A program made the translations under genes and the position numbers. Below the pieces are notes generated by a model, which ran no database searches, was not told the origin of the DNA, and was given only the letters and a program-made list of their open reading frames with translations. From Sipunculus nudus (Eukaryota; Annelida; Sipuncula; Golfingiida; Sipunculidae), in the NCBI GenBank assembly GCA_026874595.1, contig CM049317.1:53401618-53465617 (forward strand): a DNA stretch of 64,000 nucleotides, written 5' to 3'. Positions 19,682-28,369 of this stretch are shown here, one piece after another. Every line of letters starts with the position of its first letter. Within the stretch, counting starts at the first letter, position 1.

Positions 19682-20776
19682 TCATAAACGCTGGTGATGT
19701 GGTATGCAGGGCTTGGGTAGCATCGGCGTAAAATACCTGTATTTTGGACACCTGGATACATTCATACCGGTCACTGGGTCATAAGCAGTGTACGTGATGT
19801 GGTTACACCCGCCGCCTTCGACGTCCTGCGTGGTGACCTGTCCAGCCACACCTGCTGAAAGCTGGCTAGACGTTGACGCCGGATGGTCGTAGATCCACAT
19901 GGCATTCCTTTGTTTGCCCCGGTTCATGTCTGATACTGCATGTCTCATATGTGTGGCGAGGTATTTTTTCAATTCATCGATTGTCCGGGATCCCCTGGTC
20001 GAGTCCTTTTCCGACGAAGTGAGAGATTCCACTGCAGAGCACCATGCGCGGGAGCATTCACCGTACGACGGACGAAGGTTGGGTGACAGCCGAGACAGGG
20101 CCTTGTAACACTCGTATTTCACATGTTTCGTGTCGTCTTGGGATGGGTGTGACACTTTGCTTGACACGTAATCGTGCAGAAGCGCGTCAGTCTCTGTGTA
20201 TCGACTGAACAGGAGCTGATCAACAAGTGAAAAGTTGTACACCGTGACGGGTCGGGCTATTACCGCCATAATGAATTCCGGACGTGGCTCTACCCTTAGG
20301 AGTTCGTCACGGTCGGCTGACTGTTGTTTTTCCCACGTGTACGTCGCCATGTGGTCTTGTTGAAAAACATGGGTCGCACATGTTTGGCCGTTCCCGTCAC
20401 CTGTAGATATGACCGGTGCGTCATTCTCTGTCCCGTGCCGGGGAAACTCGTCCTCACGCGGACACGTTTCATATATCTTGGCTCCGCTCGGCATCCCTGA
20501 TGCCACACACACCATATCACCGTCTGCCGTCATCTCCACGCCAGGGCAAGGGTCGCTACCGCTGTCCGGGTGCTGGTCCCCTGTTTTGAAACAGGCATGG
20601 AGGCGTCCGTGCGTGATGCAGTGGAACAAAGCCGGGGGAGACCTTGTTTTGGCAACGGTGTTTAACAAAAAAACGTAGTGGTCTGGCGGACGTCTGAAAC
20701 GGCATCGCGAAGCGTTCGTTGAGTAACACGGATTGTACCTCTGGGGTCTCCCTTTACTCTTACCTATTGCTTTCAT
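19682..20776 (-). CDS. Intron-encoded Cys-containing hypothetical protein, 364 aa
   Basis: A true ATG at 20776 opens the frame. There are about 15 cysteines along its length. The N-terminus is very basic (KSKGRPQRYNP), possibly a nuclear localisation signal. Its size (364 aa) and antisense place in the terminase intron match those of herpes UL16 (about 370 aa, with conserved cysteines), but I see no diagnostic spacing, so the match is positional. Neighbours are a small antisense gene upstream and the sense gene 18816-19574 downstream. Confidence 0.6.
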   Translation of the reverse strand: MKAIGKSKGRPQRYNPCYSTNASRCRFRRPPDHYVFLLNTVAKTRSPPALFHCITHGRLHACFKTGDQHPDSGSDPCPGVEMTADGDMVCVASGMPSGAKIYETCPREDEFPRHGTENDAPVISTGDGNGQTCATHVFQQDHMATYTWEKQQSADRDELLRVEPRPEFIMAVIARPVTVYNFSLVDQLLFSRYTETDALLHDYVSSKVSHPSQDDTKHVKYECYKALSRLSPNLRPSYGECSRAWCSAVESLTSSEKDSTRGSRTIDELKKYLATHMRHAVSDMNRGKQRNAMWIYDHPASTSSQLSAGVAGQVTTQDVEGGGCNHITYTAYDPVTGMNVSRCPKYRYFTPMLPKPCIPHHQRL

Positions 20777-20882
20777 GAGTGGGGTACCCTGTCATATATG
20801 TTGCCATAAAATACCTAAAATGTGTATGATCATTTATGTTCTCAGCTGATTGGCACCCCAGAGGTGCGATAGGTTTTTGTTG

Positions 20883-21134
20883 TCAGATGCGGTCACTGTG
20901 AGTGGTGCATATATCGTAGTAAGCAGACATCACAAGGGAGGATAACGCTTTTAAGACGACGTCACATCTTCTCGTATCACACGTTCCCTCATCCCGAACA
21001 TGCTCGTGTACCATAAAGCAGTTCTCGTGTAACCGGTCTATGATCTGTTGTGGCGTGCTCACGAGCAGTGCTTGTTCCCAGCTACTCACCAAGTCCTCCA
21101 ACTCGTCTAAAGTGTGTTCGGTGCCTTGAGCCAT
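20883..21134 (-). CDS. Small intron-encoded protein, 83 aa
   Basis: The frame extends to a GTG at 21179, but the first ATG is at 21134 and a clear TATAAAAG box lies about 50 bases above it (21183-21190), which fixes the start. The product is short, acidic and helical (LDELEDLVSSWEQALL). Small helical proteins next to the terminase gene in other herpesviruses include the third terminase subunit (UL33/UL51 family, about 100-150 aa). That role is possible here by size and place only. Confidence 0.6.
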   Translation of the reverse strand: MAQGTEHTLDELEDLVSSWEQALLVSTPQQIIDRLHENCFMVHEHVRDEGTCDTRRCDVVLKALSSLVMSAYYDICTTHSDRI

Positions 21135-21182
21135 CCACCCTCCCTTTTGAATATGTGTCTGATGATTCTGCGCACTCACGTG

Positions 21183-21190
21183 CTTTTATA
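21183..21190 (-). promoter_or_regulatory. TATA box of the 83-aa gene
   Basis: TATAAAAG on the minus strand, about 50 bases upstream of the ATG at 21134, inside the terminase intron close to its acceptor. Confidence 0.6.
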
Positions 21191-21255
21191 TTGTTGTGTC
21201 GCCACCATGGCCTTTTTTTATAATCAGTGACGTGTTCTTTCCTCGTTCGTTTCAG

Positions 21256-22548
21256 GCTGGCAGGGGTCACACGTACGACATCGTGTATGTTGACGAAGCT
21301 GGATTTGTGAAAACGTTGACACACCTGTTGCCTTATGTGAACCGCAGAGGGACCAAGTTGGTGCTCACATCTTCGATGAACACGTCGGCTGAGAATACAT
21401 GCGCCTTACTGAAGTTGGAACGGACAGGGGTTGCTTACTACCGCGTGTGCTTCAGCTGTCCTGCAGACGTTCCACGCGTTGCCGAGTCGCCGGAAGCCAT
21501 AGCGTGTCACCACTACGTCATGTCACTGCCGCCTCACATCACGACGGACGTTGTACAAAAGACGGTTATGAACACGTTGGAACCTCACAGCTACGAAACA
21601 GAAAATATGGGCGTTAGTCTGGGGCGCGGCGACGGGCAGCCGGATGGGCAGAATTCGGGGGATGAGGTTGGGCTTTTTTCACGATCCGTCCTGCAAGAAA
21701 TGAAAGACGGTTTGAATGACTTGGATACATTCAACAATGTCGATTGTTTGGGTGATACATTGTTTGTGTACGTGGACCCAGCTTACACCACCAACGTGTC
21801 GGTGTCTGCTTCAGGAATAGCTTGCGTGTGTCGTTACACACCTGGCGCTCCGCCGTCCGGTCGTGTTTCCCGCAGGGTCCCCTCAAACAAAACCAGGCGC
21901 ATGGCGGTCGTCCTCGGATTGGACGAGGTGCGTTTGATAGAACACAGCGTACCAGCGGAAGTTTTCATTGGGCTAGCGGTTTTGCGCCTGCTGCAGCGTG
22001 TTGTGAATATGCACGCGTGCCCGCTGACATACTCGTCCCGTTTCAAGACTGCTGTTGTCGCTGTGGAAAGCAATAGCAACGAACACCTAGCCGTGCAGAT
22101 TTGTCATTTCATACACAACGCCGCCAAAAAAATGGCCGGTCCGGTTCGGTCGCTGTCGTTTCAATTCACCCACAGGAGGAGGACAGAGAAGGATGCCAAG
22201 ACGGTTGGGCTCCAATCCGTGCGGGATTTCGGGACAGCCGAGGTTGCGGGTTTCTTCCTGGACAAACAGAAAAAAACTTTAGTGTCCCTCTTTCAAAGTG
22301 CATTCAACAGTCGCATCGTGCGTTTGTCAATGAGCCTCGCCAGCTCGGCACTTGAGCATGCCGGGTTGGACGCTAGAAATTTGATCACGGAGCAGCTGTC
22401 GAAATTCCGGCCGGACCGAAAGCCCCACGATCATACACAGGATGACGTGGCCCTTTCCCTGATACTGGCATACAACCTGTTGCTAAACGAGAGAAACGAA
22501 AACTTTAATGTACATGAGTTGGCACCGTTGCACACGTCCATTATTTAG
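21256..22548 (+). CDS. Terminase large subunit, exon 2: Walker B and nuclease
   Basis: Begins after a pyrimidine-rich acceptor at codon phase 0 and encodes 430 residues. Counted from the exon start: Walker B VYVDEA at 10-15; the coupling motif TSS at 38-40; and the RNase H-like nuclease with YVDPAYT (Asp 174), VAVESNS (Glu 271) and TQDDVALS (Asp 396/397), the three acidic positions known from HCMV UL89. With exon 1 the protein has about 814 residues, a little longer than mammalian homologues. An AATAAA follows at 22571. Together the exons give the ATPase that drives packaging and the nuclease that cuts concatemers. Confidence 0.94.
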   Translation, partial: AGRGHTYDIVYVDEAGFVKTLTHLLPYVNRRGTKLVLTSSMNTSAENTCALLKLERTGVAYYRVCFSCPADVPRVAESPEAIACHHYVMSLPPHITTDVVQKTVMNTLEPHSYETENMGVSLGRGDGQPDGQNSGDEVGLFSRSVLQEMKDGLNDLDTFNNVDCLGDTLFVYVDPAYTTNVSVSASGIACVCRYTPGAPPSGRVSRRVPSNKTRRMAVVLGLDEVRLIEHSVPAEVFIGLAVLRLLQRVVNMHACPLTYSSRFKTAVVAVESNSNEHLAVQICHFIHNAAKKMAGPVRSLSFQFTHRRRTEKDAKTVGLQSVRDFGTAEVAGFFLDKQKKTLVSLFQSAFNSRIVRLSMSLASSALEHAGLDARNLITEQLSKFRPDRKPHDHTQDDVALSLILAYNLLLNERNENFNVHELAPLHTSII

Positions 22549-22570
22549 GATGCACGATGTTTTCCCCTTA

Positions 22571-22576
22571 AATAAA
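22571..22576 (+). terminator. Poly(A) signal of terminase
   Basis: AATAAA 23 bases after the terminase stop, inside CCCTTAAATAAAAGGG. The same AT-rich core could act as a promoter element for the next sense gene at 22642. Confidence 0.55.
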
Positions 22577-22641
22577 AGGGACACATGTCCTAAAATGGTA
22601 CGCTCTGCGTGATATGTTCGGAAAATCTGACACACGCCCGT

Positions 22642-22941
22642 ATGTATCAACAGACAGCCGATGGGTCGGGTAATGATGCGTCACGCGCGACTCGGCAGCA
22701 GTCATCGCACGCAACCGATCTGGTGTACTTCCAGACCGTGACACCGAGAGAGCTACTGGACACATTTCCACGGACAAAGGATAATCGACCTTGCACCTCA
22801 CTGTCTGCTCTCCAACATTTTGTTGTGACCGGGGTCAGGGCATCTGCCATTCAGAGCGCAAGAGACGGACACTTATGTGAAGTACACTCCGAAGCTGTGA
22901 CCAACAATCTACGTCTGCTTCGGGACTGCACCAGCATTTGA
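22642..22941 (+). CDS. Small hypothetical protein, 99 aa
   Basis: The first ATG of a frame that opens from a GTG at 22609. It lies in line with the terminase and the next membrane-protein gene, with short gaps on both sides. It has no recognised motif; the second half looks helical. Coding status rests on position and the conserved strand; it could also be leader sequence of the 22955 gene. Confidence 0.45.
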   Translation: MYQQTADGSGNDASRATRQQSSHATDLVYFQTVTPRELLDTFPRTKDNRPCTSLSALQHFVVTGVRASAIQSARDGHLCEVHSEAVTNNLRLLRDCTSI

Positions 22942-22954
22942 GGTCAGGGAAGGC

Positions 22955-24130
22955 ATGTTTGAGGACCACGCTGCAGGGAAGGGAAGTGAACGGCCGCCCG
23001 CACTTCGGGACGTCGTGCAGGCTCACGTGCAATATGAAAACCCAAAACATTCTTTGGATTTCAGGTTATTGGGGGAACATGTATGTCCGTCTGTTTCTTA
23101 TCCCAATACACCCGCCTGCGTCAACATCGGCTGCTGCGCAGGTATCAAACGGGTTAGCCTATCTTCGCTGTACAAAGTATTACGGGTGCTGGACGGGTCG
23201 GGGACATGGTATCTGAAATTAATGAGTCAGGCTGCTGGTGGACTCGTGTCCATCGTGAGACGCCCCGGGTCGGAAACAGAGCCAGACTGCGACATGACGT
23301 ATCACAAGGTGAATACCGAGTACATCCAGCCGCTGGGTGAAACCAGCGCGGGTGAGATGCCTTGCATGGTCCCCTTACACAGTTTCCTGCGGCATCCGCG
23401 CGTCACTCACAGCGACGTCGTTGATGACAACGAAGACAGTTCCAGTGACTCTGATTGCTCTGTATACTGCACAGATTCCGAAACAGAAAGTGAAAGTGTC
23501 GAGGAAGACGCCATATGTTTGGAACGGGTATCGCAGGACGTGCAGACTACAGCCGGGCCAGTGTATCCTCTGCGTCTTGTGAATTACAAGAAGCGCATGC
23601 AGGCGGGATCAGCCGTGAAATACGACGGTAGTCTGGTGAACCGTTCAAGGAACATTTTACAGGAAGAAGACAGGGCAGTCGCCGAATTTTGGTCCCGTAA
23701 TGCTGATTCGAAATGCCAGGAAAGGACAGGACTGTACGGACGATCTAAGACCACCTTGCACAGCCTGCTGGCGGCGTCCGATCCGAACCTGCCTTTCAGG
23801 AAACTGTGGATGCGCTTTAGGAGAACGCACATATGGCCTCGGTTCTCCAGCAGCCTCGTTGGTAATGTGGTGCGTGTACTTACGTGGTTTCTGACGAGTG
23901 TCTCGAGTCTGGTTCTGCTGGTTTTTTTGTGCCACGTTCGCCGACTGTATGCATGCAAGGTGTACTTAGTATTTTCGTGTATTTGTACAGCTTTGTTTTT
24001 TATGTGCTTATACGTTTGTGGTGGCCATAGGTCTATAGACGCGATCTCGTGGTTGCGCCTCCATGTCATCCCGGGAAACTTCACGAGAGACATATACGAT
24101 GCAGCAACGTTCCTGAAAGGAGTTGTATAG
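22955..24130 (+). CDS. Two-pass C-terminal membrane protein, 391 aa
   Basis: ATG at 22955, 13 bases after the previous stop. The N-terminal 150 residues look like a folded domain with several Cys. A Ser/Asp/Glu-rich acidic tract, a good casein kinase II substrate, spans about 155-186. A basic segment precedes two hydrophobic helices at about 308-326 and 335-354, followed by a 36-residue tail. There is no signal peptide, so the N-terminal domain probably faces the cytosol or nucleus. A folded N-terminal domain plus a C-terminal anchor next to packaging genes recalls the nuclear egress membrane protein (UL34 type), but that protein has one anchor, so this is only a hypothesis. An AATAAA is at 24207. 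Confidence 0.65.
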   Translation: MFEDHAAGKGSERPPALRDVVQAHVQYENPKHSLDFRLLGEHVCPSVSYPNTPACVNIGCCAGIKRVSLSSLYKVLRVLDGSGTWYLKLMSQAAGGLVSIVRRPGSETEPDCDMTYHKVNTEYIQPLGETSAGEMPCMVPLHSFLRHPRVTHSDVVDDNEDSSSDSDCSVYCTDSETESESVEEDAICLERVSQDVQTTAGPVYPLRLVNYKKRMQAGSAVKYDGSLVNRSRNILQEEDRAVAEFWSRNADSKCQERTGLYGRSKTTLHSLLAASDPNLPFRKLWMRFRRTHIWPRFSSSLVGNVVRVLTWFLTSVSSLVLLVFLCHVRRLYACKVYLVFSCICTALFFMCLYVCGGHRSIDAISWLRLHVIPGNFTRDIYDAATFLKGVV

Positions 24131-24206
24131 CATTGACAAGGCATGAAAAACATCTTTCTCTCGCTCTATATATATATGAGCAATGTACATGGTGGATTGT
24201 AAATGC

Positions 24207-24212
24207 AATAAA
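24207..24212 (+). terminator. Poly(A) signal of the membrane-protein gene
   Basis: AATAAA 77 bases after the stop at 24130. Confidence 0.55.
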
Positions 24213-24316
24213 AAATATGGCACGCTGTTGTTTGTTTTTATTCGAAAAAGGTGTGTGGTATAGCATTATTGTGTGTGATGGATGTGTCATTCATAGCAGT
24301 CTTCTTACGCCAGATA

Positions 24317-24336
24317 GATCACGTGATCACGTGATC
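24317..24336. promoter_or_regulatory. Tandem palindromic CACGTG element
   Basis: Two overlapping copies of GATCACGTGATC form a perfect 20-base palindrome; further GATCATGATC-like bases follow. It is about 25 bases before a TATA box and 110 before the ATG of the 1230-aa gene. CACGTG is the E-box core bound by bHLH-zip factors; a replication-origin role is also possible. Confidence 0.4.
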
Positions 24337-24360
24337 ATGATTCAGTAGCAGATTAGGATG

Positions 24361-24367
24361 TATAAAA
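24361..24367 (+). promoter_or_regulatory. TATA box of the 1230-aa gene
   Basis: TATAAAA, about 80 bases upstream of the ATG at 24446. Confidence 0.5.
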
Positions 24368-24445
24368 AAAACAGACACGCACCGATGTTAGCCAGTGTGT
24401 TGCATATCATAATTGCAGTTACAGGCTGTGGAGAGAGGAAGCGGG

Positions 24446-27400
24446 ATGGAGGACCTGTGCCAGGTTTCTGCCAGGATCGACACACCTTGCATCCTTGATG
24501 AATGGGTCCCAGTACACAAGGTGAGGGATTATCATGCACAATCAAAAGACGGTTGGGATCACCGTCGTCTCCTTCAGATATTCGGTCACCTGTTTGCGCG
24601 CAGTTTCCCGTTCCCACCCTCCACTCACGCTGACTACAAGAGAGAAGTTGAACTGGTCGACAGCGTTGTAAAGGCTTGCGGGACCCGGTGGTGCGTGTCA
24701 CAGCCCGTGCCGGATGTGGACGGTGTCCGTATGACAAAAGTGGCTGTCTTGCTGGCCCGTTTCTGCACACCGGGTGCCGATGATATATCAGAACATTTAC
24801 GTCACCGTTTCATCGTGGCACTGGAACATGCCGCGACACGGATGGTCGAAGGGGCGGGTGTTGTGCATGTCAGGGTGATATGTCCATATCAGGACTCAGC
24901 AAAAGAAGAGTTGGCACGCGACGTGCTAGCTTACGACGTGACGGACACGTGGAACGGCCTGTCTGCTCGTTGTGGCAAGCAGCCCCCTGCTTGGAACGCT
25001 ACACCTGAATGGAACAGAGCATCGGCCGGTTTCTGCCGTTACGCGGGAACATGTCAACCAGATCTGGACGATACTGACGGACGGGCCCCGTCAGCAAAAC
25101 GCCTGTGCCTGGAAACGCGGACGTGTGTCAGGTCTCGTTTTTTTATCGTGTGGCCTTCAGGCCATGTCAGTTGTAAGCCACATTTAGATTCATGGGCGGT
25201 GTCAGGTAGCAACCCGTCCACGCGTCCAGCTGAACACTTCCACACGTTGTTCGACCGCATGCTAATGGAAGCATGCTTACCGTCTCTGAGTCGCGTGCCC
25301 GATTCAGCCCTCTTGTATCTCCTGTGCAGACTTTTGTCCCCTGAACGTGCCATAGGTATATGCAGTCATAAGTACCCTGTATTCATACAGAACGCCCTGG
25401 CAGAAAAGGCGCTGCCAATTCCCGTTCAGACTCTGCGCCGTACCGCAGCAGCGGGGTGGTGGGAGGCTGCAAACGTCGCCTGGATGCAATACGCTGTAGA
25501 CACAGGCATGTTCGGGGAGTACAATGCCATCTTGCGTACTGAACAGATCGCAGATGCGCTTGCGCAGGCCGCAAACGAAAGAGTAACTTTTATCAAACGT
25601 GGTGAAGGTGTGTGGAACATATGTCATGCTGTGCACCACCTGTTGAACACGTGCAGAAACCTCGTGAGCCAAGTCAATCGACAGGCCAATGAGGTTTGCA
25701 TCCCGTTCACGGAGGTGGACGGTTTCGTAGGCGTGCCGGGCATAAAGGCTTACAGGCACGACCTCTTCCTTAAAGCATACCGTACGTCCCAGGGCCTCTT
25801 GCGTTTCAAACCGCCTAGTTCCCACGATCCTCGGGCCCGCAGTTTCAGTGTGCCTTGGCACCACAGGTCTAGTTTAATTCCCGACGTGCTCACCCGAGGT
25901 GGTTTCCAATCAACTTCGCCGCGCAGCTGTGTGAAAGATGAGAAGACTGGACCTTCTAAAAAGAAATGGAACAAAAACAGCGACATGTTCTGGGTTTGGT
26001 TTCCGTCAGGTGCGCCAGAAACGGACCACTTCTGTCAAAAAAGGAATGAAGCAGAGGGGCCGGCTGAAACACCTTGCCCTGAATGCTGGGACATTTTGGA
26101 ATGGCAGGCAGATCATGAAAAGGTCAGCCTGGAAAATGGGTCAGGGAGCGGTCAAAGACACCCGACGAGTTGTCTTCTTGGATTCGGGTGCAGGTCTGTT
26201 CAGATCAAACGGTTACTGTTACATCTTGCAGTCGGTTGCGCGGTTTCTCCGAGACGGTGTGGCCATGCACGAGATGCGGCAGACGTGTCGGAGAGTCACG
26301 TCTCGTGTCCGGCCACAGCCTGGTGGAAGGCTCACTATGTCCCCGCGACCGTGTCTTTACACAGGGAATGGCGAGACGTTATGCCGTGGAAAACCAACAA
26401 CTGGCAGAACGCTCATCCACAGACCGCGCAAGAGGGCACTGCAGCTTCTGCGCGCTTCGTCGGGATTTTGGAAACGCTGAATGATCTTATACGGAACCCT
26501 AATGTCCATCCTGTACCCGCTCCCTTCAATTCAGACGAAGCACTGAGTGATGTCTATCGGTCGGCGCGCCAAGCGTCAAGCGTTCCAGACACAGACCAGC
26601 GACCCGATCCGGGTTTGCTGGATGTGCACGTGCTGCAGTGTCTGTCTTTTAATGACGATGCCACCCAGGTTGTCTGGCGTGCGACGGGTTCTGACGACTG
26701 CAAAATGCCTCACCCTGTTTATGGGAAGATCCCCCTGGCGTCTCCGTATATTTCCGTCTGGGGCAGTTCCAGTCAAGGGGGCGCCGTACTTGGAAGCGGT
26801 GATACGGCAGGTGCCGTACACCTTGCATGGGGAGGCACGGCTTTTGATACGAATCGCGTGTACGTCACGTTCAGCGGCCCCAGGATGACCACGTACAGTT
26901 CTGAAGGGACCGTAAAAAATCATTCCGGTGCAACATTCTCTAGAAGTGCTCAACGTAGTCAAGGGCTCATGATCCAACGGACCAACAACAACAGGGGAGG
27001 TATACAGAATCTCCTTCTCTCTGAACTCCAACGGCATGTGTGTGCCCACATTTCCGACCCGGTTGCGCAGCACCACTTGACCCGGAACGTTCCCGGTATT
27101 GTCGTCGTGAATGTTAATTTTTGCGTGGACCACCACGGACCAACGAACGTGTCACGCATTCCAGGGAAAATGGTCAGGTACACACGCGCGGTGAAAGCAA
27201 GGAAGTTTCCAGGTGTGGCACTGTCTGTCCTCGTCCCAATTAAGTGCACCACACGTCTACGTATCAAAAATATTCACGTTACCCCTGTGGGGGGCAACAC
27301 GGGCAAGACGCCGGAATGCGTGGCGGTCGAGGACGCCGACGTTGATGAAAACAGGTCAGTCACCGCGTCTTTGCCGTGCAATCTTCACAAATGCTGTTCC

Positions 27401-28138
27401 GCCACGTACCCGAAAGCCAGCAACCCACACACCCTGCACGCACTTGTGGAGTCCCATCGGCGTGTCATTGAAAGCGTAGGAGAGCTCGACGTTGCAATGC
27501 AGAGGGCCATGCAAAACACGGAACGCGCCAATGAGTGCCCATTAAATTTTCTGGCGTCACGTCTGATTTCGTGCGTCTACAACTTAAGAGACACGCGGGG
27601 CGGCGCAGAAAAAAGCACTGCTTCGGACGGAGATTGCGATCAGTCCGAAGACTGCCCGTTGGTATATGCGTGGGGTTCAGTGGCCGTCGGGAGCGGGCCC
27701 CATATGCCGCAGCTGGCGCGGACACTCCGCAAACGGTTTTCGCCTGCAGCGTGTAAACCATTGCAGTTGTGCTCGGCCGATTACGACCCTTGCGCACAAC
27801 GAGCACGCCACGGACCAACTGACCGTTTTGGCAGGGTAGGGCGGAAGACCGATTCTGTTCTCAGCGGGCAAAGCACAGCTTACAGGTCCCGCAATGGCGA
27901 TTTCGTGTCCGCTTTGTACGACTGCACAGCCGACCCGTCAGTTGGGTCCTTGTCACCTGTAAATGGCGTTTACGCTTATTTCACATGGCTTCAACAGAAA
28001 CGCCACGCCTTGTGGGCTGTTGACGGAGACGTGAACGAAAAGCAGCAGCAGGTGCCGTGGGACACATTAGAAATGACGTGTCAGGCGTGGACCTCCACAT
28101 CAGGACTCACCCCCGCTGTCGAACCTTACAAACTTTAA
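24446..28138 (+). CDS. Very large hypothetical protein, 1230 aa
   Basis: The frame opens at a TTG (24413); the first ATG at 24446 is preceded by a TATA box. There is no signal peptide, anchor or nucleotide-binding motif. Cys and His are spread throughout, including a CPEC pair near residue 560. The size (1230 aa) lies in the range of herpesvirus major capsid proteins (about 1100-1400 aa), and the gene is two genes downstream of the terminase, so the major capsid protein is one candidate. Helicase-primase subunits are another, but I found no hhhDhD primase or Walker motif. Function is left open. Confidence 0.68.
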   Translation: MEDLCQVSARIDTPCILDEWVPVHKVRDYHAQSKDGWDHRRLLQIFGHLFARSFPFPPSTHADYKREVELVDSVVKACGTRWCVSQPVPDVDGVRMTKVAVLLARFCTPGADDISEHLRHRFIVALEHAATRMVEGAGVVHVRVICPYQDSAKEELARDVLAYDVTDTWNGLSARCGKQPPAWNATPEWNRASAGFCRYAGTCQPDLDDTDGRAPSAKRLCLETRTCVRSRFFIVWPSGHVSCKPHLDSWAVSGSNPSTRPAEHFHTLFDRMLMEACLPSLSRVPDSALLYLLCRLLSPERAIGICSHKYPVFIQNALAEKALPIPVQTLRRTAAAGWWEAANVAWMQYAVDTGMFGEYNAILRTEQIADALAQAANERVTFIKRGEGVWNICHAVHHLLNTCRNLVSQVNRQANEVCIPFTEVDGFVGVPGIKAYRHDLFLKAYRTSQGLLRFKPPSSHDPRARSFSVPWHHRSSLIPDVLTRGGFQSTSPRSCVKDEKTGPSKKKWNKNSDMFWVWFPSGAPETDHFCQKRNEAEGPAETPCPECWDILEWQADHEKVSLENGSGSGQRHPTSCLLGFGCRSVQIKRLLLHLAVGCAVSPRRCGHARDAADVSESHVSCPATAWWKAHYVPATVSLHREWRDVMPWKTNNWQNAHPQTAQEGTAASARFVGILETLNDLIRNPNVHPVPAPFNSDEALSDVYRSARQASSVPDTDQRPDPGLLDVHVLQCLSFNDDATQVVWRATGSDDCKMPHPVYGKIPLASPYISVWGSSSQGGAVLGSGDTAGAVHLAWGGTAFDTNRVYVTFSGPRMTTYSSEGTVKNHSGATFSRSAQRSQGLMIQRTNNNRGGIQNLLLSELQRHVCAHISDPVAQHHLTRNVPGIVVVNVNFCVDHHGPTNVSRIPGKMVRYTRAVKARKFPGVALSVLVPIKCTTRLRIKNIHVTPVGGNTGKTPECVAVEDADVDENRSVTASLPCNLHKCCSATYPKASNPHTLHALVESHRRVIESVGELDVAMQRAMQNTERANECPLNFLASRLISCVYNLRDTRGGAEKSTASDGDCDQSEDCPLVYAWGSVAVGSGPHMPQLARTLRKRFSPAACKPLQLCSADYDPCAQRARHGPTDRFGRVGRKTDSVLSGQSTAYRSRNGDFVSALYDCTADPSVGSLSPVNGVYAYFTWLQQKRHALWAVDGDVNEKQQQVPWDTLEMTCQAWTSTSGLTPAVEPYKL

Positions 28139-28221
28139 ATAGCAAAATATAAACTAATGTTTCAACACACACACATATCTATGTATGTATAACAAACAAT
28201 AGATCATGGACATACAACTGT

Positions 28222-28227
28222 TTTATT
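28222..28227 (-). terminator. Poly(A) signal of the 872-aa gene
   Basis: TTTATT on the plus strand (minus-strand AATAAA), about 140 bases beyond the stop at 28370. Confidence 0.5.
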
Positions 28228-28369
28228 GTTGATATATAATATAAAGCAACAGTGTTCACAAAATATCAGTTTGACATATTATACTTAAGCATTATGCAAT
28301 ATCTCTTGTGAATCTATTCAAATGTGTATAAGTATGCGTGTGTATGGATGCCATTCTCGAATACGACAT

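Larger units (their letters stand above)
15444..21255 (+). other. Terminase intron containing five other genes
   Basis: Donor GTAAGTA at 15444 and acceptor TTCGTTTCAG ending at 21255, 5812 nt, phase 0 at both ends. It encloses genes at 15693-16955 (-), 17045-18616 (-), 18816-19574 (+), 19682-20776 (-) and 20883-21134 (-). In mammalian herpesviruses the UL15 intron likewise encloses antisense genes (UL16 and UL17), so this layout is a family hallmark. Confidence 0.85.

Noticed and set aside
24446-28138. Assignment as major capsid protein or helicase-primase
   Set aside because: Only size and position support it; no Walker or primase motif was found, so the product is left unnamed.
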